This document shows, in pieces, positions 6,623 through 11,107 of a stretch of DNA of 11,107 bases. A model generated the notes under the pieces. That model ran no database searches and was not told where the DNA came from. It saw only the letters and a list, made by a program, of their open reading frames with translations. Positions within the stretch are counted from its first letter, which is position 1; each line of letters opens with the position of its first letter. The stretch is from NCBI GenBank assembly GCA_004369085.1, contig ML210622.1, positions 1 through 11,107 on the forward strand, in the 5' to 3' direction. The position numbers were made by a program, and so were the translations under genes. The DNA comes from Coprinopsis marcescibilis. Its lineage: Eukaryota > Basidiomycota > Agaricomycetes > Agaricales > Psathyrellaceae.

Positions 6623-9600
6623 GCAAGCGCAGGAAGCTATACACCCAAAAACTGATGATGAGAAAGAAATTACCAATTGGCATGTATTTTTAAGCAGAAT
6701 TCATGTTGATTGTGAGGACTTTGATCAATTTGAGCTCAAAGATGATGATGAGTTCATTATTACACCATATGAAACATTAGATGAGAGTAGTACATTCACT
6801 ATGTACAAGCGTGTAGACAAGAAGATTCATCCAGTATCCACCAACTTTCCTATGGACTGTTATGTCAGACGTCAAATACCTGAAGATCCATTAGAAACTT
6901 TAAACCCACTACCACATGTTCCACCAGAGTTTACTCCCACAACTAAGATCTCTGATCAACGTATGAAGGATTTGAATATCAATTCAGCCAATTTCCTAAG
7001 TACTGAAGAGGAGAAACTTTTTCGACACGTTATGGTCCTAAACGAGTCAGGAATTGCCTTTGAAGATGCAGAGAGAGGAACATTCAAGGAGTCATATTTC
7101 TCACCATATATTATTCCAACTGTACCTCACATTCCTTGGGAACATAGAAATATTCCAATTCCTCCTGGTCTTATGCCGAAAGTTTTAGAAGTCCTTAAAC
7201 TCAAAATAGAGGCAGGAGTATATGAACAGAGTCAGTCTTCATATCGGTCAAAATGGTTCGTAGTACTCAAAAAGAATGGCAAGTTGCGAATTGTTCATGA
7301 TTTGCAGCCATTGAACAAAATATCCATACGAGATGCTGGTATGATGCCTATTGTGGATAATTTCATAGAAAACTTTGCAGGATATCAATGTTACACTGTC
7401 TTTGATCTGTTTTGGGGATTTGATGCCCGAAAAATTCACCCTAGAAGCAGAGACCTTACTGCTTTCATGACACCATTAGGCTTATTACAAATTACTTCAC
7501 TTCCAACAGGATATACCAATTCACCAGCGGAGTTTCAGAAATGTATGGTGTTTATTCTCAAAGATGAAATTCCTCATACTGCTGATATCTTCATTGATGA
7601 TTTGCCTATCAAAGGTCCAAGATCTCAATATCTTGATGAAAATGGGAATGTTGAAGTTTTACCAGAAAATCCTCAAATCAGACGGTTTATTTGGGAACAT
7701 GCACAAGATGTTCATCGAGTTTTACATCGGGTCAAATGTGCAGGAGCTACTATTGCAGCGAGCAAAGCTCAGGTATGTGTTCCAGAAGCATTGATTATTG
7801 GACAAAAATGCAATGCAAAAGGACGAGAGCCAGACAACAGCAAGGTATCCAAGATTCTCAATTGGCCAATACTCAAGACACCAAAAGAAGTCAGACAATT
7901 TTTAGGACTTTGTGGGACAGTTTGGATTTGGATTCCCAAATACTCTCAGATTGTAAAGCCTTTAACTGAACTCTATCACAAGGATAAAGAGTTTATATGG
8001 ACTAATCGACAGCAAGAAGCTTTTGACAAAATCAAAAACCATGTTACCAGTGCACCAGCATTGCATCCAATTGACTATGATTCTGACCAACCAGTTATAC
8101 TATCAGTAGATTCAAGCCAAGATGCAGTAGGAATGATTCTGTCACAGATGGATGAAAATGGACGGAAACGTCCAGCACGATATGGTTCTATTCCCATGAG
8201 TGAACGAGAATCAAGGTACTCACAACCAAAGTTAGAACTATTTGGATTGTACCGTGCCTTAAGACATTGGCGACTGTATATTATTGGAGTCAAGGTTCTT
8301 CATGTTGAAGTAGATGCACAGTATATCAAAGGAATGTTGAATGAACCAGATCTTCAACCAAACGCAGCTATTAACCGATGGATCCAAGGCATTATGATGT
8401 TTGACTTTACACTCATACATGTCCCAGCTGACAAGCACAGAGGTCCAGATGCATTATCCCAAATACCACTTCACACAGAAGAATCTATTCAGAGTGATGA
8501 TGATGAATGGTTAGATAATATTGCACTTCTCACACTTGCTTCAGCTCCACAGATCCAATCAATCGATCCTTATCATCAGATCCAACCATCTGAATCTGGT
8601 AATCTACCATGTTTTGCCACTCGAAAAGATCAAGAAATCTTTTTGCGTCAGATTCAACACTTTCTTACTACATTAGAAGCCCCACAGATTAGTGACCCAC
8701 AACAAAAACGACGCTTCCTAAATAAAGCTACTCAGTTCTTTGTCAAGGATGGAAAGCTTTTCAAGCGTCACAAAAACAAACCACCTTTACTTGTCATATT
8801 CGAAGCTAGCCAGAAAATGTCCATTCTAATGCAAGCTCATGAGCAACTAGGACATAGAGGAGTTGCTGTGATATTTGAACTTCTTAGAAATCGATTTTAT
8901 TGGCCCCATATGTATGCTGACGTTAACCATCATGTGCAATCATGTCATGACTGTCAAGTTCGAAGTTTAAAACGTAATGAGGTACCGCTATCAATATCAT
9001 TGCCAACAAAACTTTTCAGCAAGATTTACGTTGATTTAATGTTTATGCCTATGTCAAAAGATGGATACAGATGTATAGTAGCAGCTCGAGATGATCTCTC
9101 AGGAGCTTGTGAAGCTCAAGCTTTGAAAGACACACATTCCAAGCCAGTTGCACAGTTTCTATGGAGATTTATATATTGTCGTTATGGAGCACCTGACAAA
9201 ATTGTAACAGATAATGGTCCTGAAGTTTCAGGTGCAGTAGAAGAGCTAACCCGCCGCATGAATACTCCTCAAATCAAGATTGTCCCATATAGCCACCATT
9301 CAAATGGAGTTGTAGAGAGAGGCCATTTCACGCTCCGAGAATCTATTATTAAAGCTTGTCGAGGAGACACAAGCAACTGGCCAGATTTTCTAGCAGAAGC
9401 AGTATTTGCCGATCGCATTACTGTCAGTCGAGTAACAGGTTATTCACCCTACCAATTACTCCATGGGACCGATCCTATTTTGCCAATGGATTTAGCAGAA
9501 AGTACCTTCATGGTTACAGGTTTTTATGAAGGAATGTCCACAAGCGAGTTATTATCCCTTCGAATTCGTCAGTTAAAGAAACTACCTGAAGATGTTGCCC

Positions 9601-10031
9601 GTGCTGCTCGGACTCTTAGAAAAGCCCGATTTGCATCTAAGGAACAGTTTGAAAGGAGATTTGCCAAGCGGCTTACCAAACGGGAATATCAAAAAGGAGA
9701 AATGGTTCTTGTACGGAATACTGCAATAGAAACCTCCCATAGCCGAAAACATTTGCCCCGATACATAGGACCATACCAAGTGTTACAGAAAGAAGAGAAC
9801 AAAGGGTATAAGGTTCAAGAGCTAGATGGAACTCCTCTAGCACAGAGTATTGCAAGTTTCCGATTATTGCCATACATTTCGTGGAATCACAAGTTTATGA
9901 ACGGAAGTTTACGACAGGATTCAGACAGCGAGGAACATCCAGGTACTTCCAGTTCGGATTCGGAACGAATCATTAACAAAGTTCGGAGATACCAAAAACA
10001 GAAGGGACGTAAGCGGAGCAAGCTAGACTGA
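6540..10031 (+). CDS. pol: Pol: reverse transcriptase, RNase H and integrase
   Basis: Copies element RNA to cDNA and integrates it. I chose the ATG at 6540 because the frame before it (open from 5988) is a shadow of the upstream ORF and a T-rich spacer; residue numbers below count from 5988. A linker with family-like text runs from about 270 (YKRVDKK). RT spans about 388-590, with D473 in VFDLFWGFD and D537/D538 in FIDDLP. RNase H has D708, E750, D776 and D821. The integrase zinc domain has H951, H956, C986 and C989; its core has D1016, D1075 and E1110. A GPY-type module has GPY at 1261-1263. The C-terminal tail is acidic, then Lys/Arg-rich (KGRKRSK), and may aid nuclear entry. No chromodomain is visible. 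All catalytic residues are intact with no stop or frameshift, so the enzyme looks functional. It contains no protease; that lies in the preceding ORF, about 1,050 residues upstream. Confidence 0.95.
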   Translation: MFPAQTKDCNLIQSSYPDVENTSIMFPAQAQEAIHPKTDDEKEITNWHVFLSRIHVDCEDFDQFELKDDDEFIITPYETLDESSTFTMYKRVDKKIHPVSTNFPMDCYVRRQIPEDPLETLNPLPHVPPEFTPTTKISDQRMKDLNINSANFLSTEEEKLFRHVMVLNESGIAFEDAERGTFKESYFSPYIIPTVPHIPWEHRNIPIPPGLMPKVLEVLKLKIEAGVYEQSQSSYRSKWFVVLKKNGKLRIVHDLQPLNKISIRDAGMMPIVDNFIENFAGYQCYTVFDLFWGFDARKIHPRSRDLTAFMTPLGLLQITSLPTGYTNSPAEFQKCMVFILKDEIPHTADIFIDDLPIKGPRSQYLDENGNVEVLPENPQIRRFIWEHAQDVHRVLHRVKCAGATIAASKAQVCVPEALIIGQKCNAKGREPDNSKVSKILNWPILKTPKEVRQFLGLCGTVWIWIPKYSQIVKPLTELYHKDKEFIWTNRQQEAFDKIKNHVTSAPALHPIDYDSDQPVILSVDSSQDAVGMILSQMDENGRKRPARYGSIPMSERESRYSQPKLELFGLYRALRHWRLYIIGVKVLHVEVDAQYIKGMLNEPDLQPNAAINRWIQGIMMFDFTLIHVPADKHRGPDALSQIPLHTEESIQSDDDEWLDNIALLTLASAPQIQSIDPYHQIQPSESGNLPCFATRKDQEIFLRQIQHFLTTLEAPQISDPQQKRRFLNKATQFFVKDGKLFKRHKNKPPLLVIFEASQKMSILMQAHEQLGHRGVAVIFELLRNRFYWPHMYADVNHHVQSCHDCQVRSLKRNEVPLSISLPTKLFSKIYVDLMFMPMSKDGYRCIVAARDDLSGACEAQALKDTHSKPVAQFLWRFIYCRYGAPDKIVTDNGPEVSGAVEELTRRMNTPQIKIVPYSHHSNGVVERGHFTLRESIIKACRGDTSNWPDFLAEAVFADRITVSRVTGYSPYQLLHGTDPILPMDLAESTFMVTGFYEGMSTSELLSLRIRQLKKLPEDVARAARTLRKARFASKEQFERRFAKRLTKREYQKGEMVLVRNTAIETSHSRKHLPRYIGPYQVLQKEENKGYKVQELDGTPLAQSIASFRLLPYISWNHKFMNGSLRQDSDSEEHPGTSSSDSERIINKVRRYQKQKGRKRSKLD
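6618..6633 (+). repeat. GC-rich perfect inverted repeat just after a Pol ATG
   Basis: CCTGCGC (6618-6624) and GCGCAGG (6627-6633) are perfect inverse complements around AA. As RNA this folds to a six-pair GC-rich stem with a four-base loop, starting 4 bases after the ATG at 6612, in an otherwise AT-rich area. It may slow scanning ribosomes near the start; that role is inference. Confidence 0.5.
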
Positions 10032-10049
10032 ATAATCTAGGAGCATCAA

Positions 10050-10055
10050 TATAAG
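10050..10055 (+). promoter_or_regulatory. TATA-like box upstream of the 3' ORF
   Basis: TATAAG lies 56 bases before the ATG at 10111, in the 79-base gap after the Pol stop. The intervening sequence is C/A-rich, as in many fungal 5' leaders. This would allow separate transcription of the 3' ORF. Six-base matches are common by chance, so support is weak. Confidence 0.28.
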
Positions 10056-10110
10056 CAAAACGACCTTCAAGTATTTTGTTCCCACACCAACAACTCTATT
10101 CTAAACCACC

Positions 10111-10881
10111 ATGTCCGCTGAAACCCTCTCGCTCTTTTCCGATATCGTTTCTATCCAACATCCTTCTCTCTTTGAAGATGCCTGCCCCGAAGATGAAGCC
10201 AACGTCATTGATGATGAAGATACTCTTCACCACTTTTGTGCCTTCGAATTCGCCAGCATGACAAGTCCGCCAGCAAAGCCGACTCCATGGCTTTGTGCCC
10301 AAGACACTGCCCGCCCTATTGATACCTACAAATTTGTTCAACACATGACCAACCCAGCCCAAGAACCACCACGACTCGATACACTTCCTCCTTCCACATT
10401 TTTCGTCGATGAAGTTTGGGACCAACTCCCTTGCACCATTCCTTCCGCCTACATCAGTATCGCATCAACCAAAGAGTATGGCCCCAACCGCGTAAAAATC
10501 GTCACTCGACCTGAATATCTGCCCAAGAACATTCAATTTGGAACTTCCTTTGCCATACATCCCATTCCAGCATCCTTTGTTCGTCACCTTGCGATTTGGA
10601 ATCATAAGGAGGATGATCGTCACGCCTATATCGAACTCATCCCCTACAACCGACATGGGCTTCCCGTTTCCCATATCCCCTCCTACATCTTGCTCGCACC
10701 AAAGAAGAGTGTCCATATTCCCAAACTGGTGAAGCAGCTCGATTGGTGGAATCCAGTGGAAGAGTTAACTAGGTATAGCAGGTTTCGTGTCGGATGCAGG
10801 CGTATTTTTTGTAGGATAAATAATTTCTTTTTCCCAAAGGACTTTTCTTTTCAAATTACAACAGAAATTACTGTAGAGTAA
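10111..10881 (+). CDS. Accessory 3' ORF of unknown function
   Basis: 256 codons between integrase and the 3' LTR, in a frame different from Pol, starting 79 bases after the Pol stop. The ATG has an excellent context (CCACCATGTCC, A at -3). The N-terminus is acidic (EDACPEDEANVIDDED). The middle reads as an ordinary soluble globular protein, with tracts such as HLAIWNHKEDDRHAYIELIP. No signal peptide, membrane helix or furin-type site is visible, so an envelope role is not supported despite the env position. Codons favour C at the third position (CTC, ATC, TCC), unlike the A/T-ending codons of Pol, suggesting a different origin, possibly a captured host gene. From about residue 219 the composition turns AT-rich and the protein basic and aromatic; stops in both other frames at 10766-10772 suggest the tail could be a read-through extension. 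I do not recognise a family. Confidence 0.7.
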   Translation: MSAETLSLFSDIVSIQHPSLFEDACPEDEANVIDDEDTLHHFCAFEFASMTSPPAKPTPWLCAQDTARPIDTYKFVQHMTNPAQEPPRLDTLPPSTFFVDEVWDQLPCTIPSAYISIASTKEYGPNRVKIVTRPEYLPKNIQFGTSFAIHPIPASFVRHLAIWNHKEDDRHAYIELIPYNRHGLPVSHIPSYILLAPKKSVHIPKLVKQLDWWNPVEELTRYSRFRVGCRRIFCRINNFFFPKDFSFQITTEITVE

Positions 10882-11012
10882 AAGTTTGGTTTTTAGCACA
10901 ACACATTCACTGTCATTACTCATACTACCCCTACTATCATTTTTATGCTGCTAAATACTATCAATTCAATGTGTTGCAACCGAGGACGGTTGAAATCTGT
11001 TCCCTGCGAATA
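10882..11012 (+). other. Gap between 3' ORF and 3' LTR, expected to hold the polypurine tract
   Basis: 131 bases without a gene. CAACCG-AGGA-CGGTTG at 10977-10992 is a perfect 6-bp inverted repeat with a 4-base loop. The most purine-rich parts are GAGGACGG (10982-10989, within this hairpin) and the AGAGTAAAAG run across the end of the 3' ORF. No clean polypurine tract directly abuts the proposed LTR start. Second-strand priming must begin at the real LTR edge, so either the tract is degenerate or the edge lies slightly earlier. Confidence 0.5.
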
Positions 11013-11107
11013 TGTCGTATCGACAATATGTTTGGCATAAAGACACATATGAATCTCAGTATTTAGTTATCAGAAATGTCAAGCAAATCCACTTACACAT
11101 CAACCAT
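11013..11107 (+). repeat. 3' LTR, 5' portion (partial)
   Basis: Starts TGTCGTATCGACA. TGTCGT is the exact inverse complement of ACGACA ending the 5' LTR at 128, the best such match in the region. TGTCG-TAT-CGACA is itself a 5-bp inverted repeat. The window ends inside the U3 part, so promoter elements are probably beyond it. An alternative edge is TGTTCCC at 10998, which matches only TGT of the inverted repeat. Confidence 0.58.

Larger units (their letters stand above)
1..11107 (+). mobile_element. Ty3/gypsy LTR retrotransposon, nearly complete
   Basis: Seen: putative LTR end, primer-binding site, Gag with CCHC knuckle, retropepsin, RT, RNase H and integrase in that order, then an extra ORF and a putative LTR start. 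The order PR-RT-RNase H-IN is diagnostic of Ty3/gypsy, in contrast to copia, where integrase precedes RT. The internal part between the inferred LTR edges is about 10.9 kb, large for this group, mainly because of a long unassigned insert between protease and RT and an additional ORF after integrase. Both LTRs are cut by the window edges, so LTR identity (age) and target-site duplication cannot be measured. RT and integrase wording resembles agaricomycete elements (family knowledge, not searched). Confidence 0.96.

Noticed and set aside
9600..10031. Chromodomain at the integrase C-terminus
   Set aside because: The tail after the GPY module is only an acidic/basic low-complexity stretch without the chromodomain aromatic pattern.
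10096..10425. Antisense 109-codon ORF under the 3' ORF
   Set aside because: It mirrors the sense ORF, which has the better start context and codon pattern; its translation shows no recognisable domain.
10111..10881. Envelope protein in the env position
   Set aside because: No signal peptide, transmembrane helix, furin-like site or Cys-rich ectodomain is visible; only the position fits.
10998..11107. 3' LTR starting at TGTTCCC
   Set aside because: Only TGT matches the inverse of the 5' LTR end, compared with six bases for the start at 11013. Kept as an alternative, since no clean purine tract precedes either.
1..11107. CRISPR arrays, tRNA or rRNA genes, bacterial operon signals
   Set aside because: No regularly spaced repeats with unique spacers, no cloverleaf and no rRNA-like tract; the coding content is a eukaryotic retroelement throughout.

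Overview
The window is filled almost end to end by one LTR retrotransposon of the Ty3/gypsy (Metaviridae) type. It starts inside the 5' LTR and stops inside the 3' LTR, so no host gene or target-site duplication is visible. The RT, RNase H and integrase text (for example FIDDLPIKGP in RT and VVERGH at the integrase glutamate) matches a family I know from mushroom-forming basidiomycetes (Agaricomycetes). The host is therefore most likely an agaricomycete fungus; the species cannot be told from this window.

Layout. 1-128 is the end of the 5' LTR and 133-150 the putative primer-binding site. 182-2554 encodes Gag with a CCHC zinc knuckle. A single in-frame TGA (2552-2554) separates Gag from the same reading frame continuing to 6196. 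That second part begins with a retropepsin-like protease (about 2690-3047) and continues into about 1,050 residues of unrecognised protein. This holds an acidic SWDY-repeat tract, a proline/serine-rich tract and a more globular C-terminal part. A T-rich spacer follows (6197-6539). The RT-RNase H-integrase polyprotein then runs to 10031 in the +1 frame; its frame is already open from 5988, overlapping the previous ORF by 209 bases. A separate 256-codon ORF (10111-10881), with a good start context, a TATA-like box and more C-ending codons, sits between integrase and the 3' LTR. The 3' LTR probably begins at 11013.

How it works together. Gag would build the particle, the protease would process it, RT/RNase H would copy the RNA from a tRNA primer, and integrase would insert the cDNA. 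All catalytic residues I looked for are present, and the only obvious lesion in the core genes is the Gag TGA, so the copy looks young. Open questions are how the protease is made across the TGA, how Pol is made across the frame change and T-rich spacer, and what the large protease-RT insert and the 3' ORF do. The last two are the parts most likely to be undescribed.
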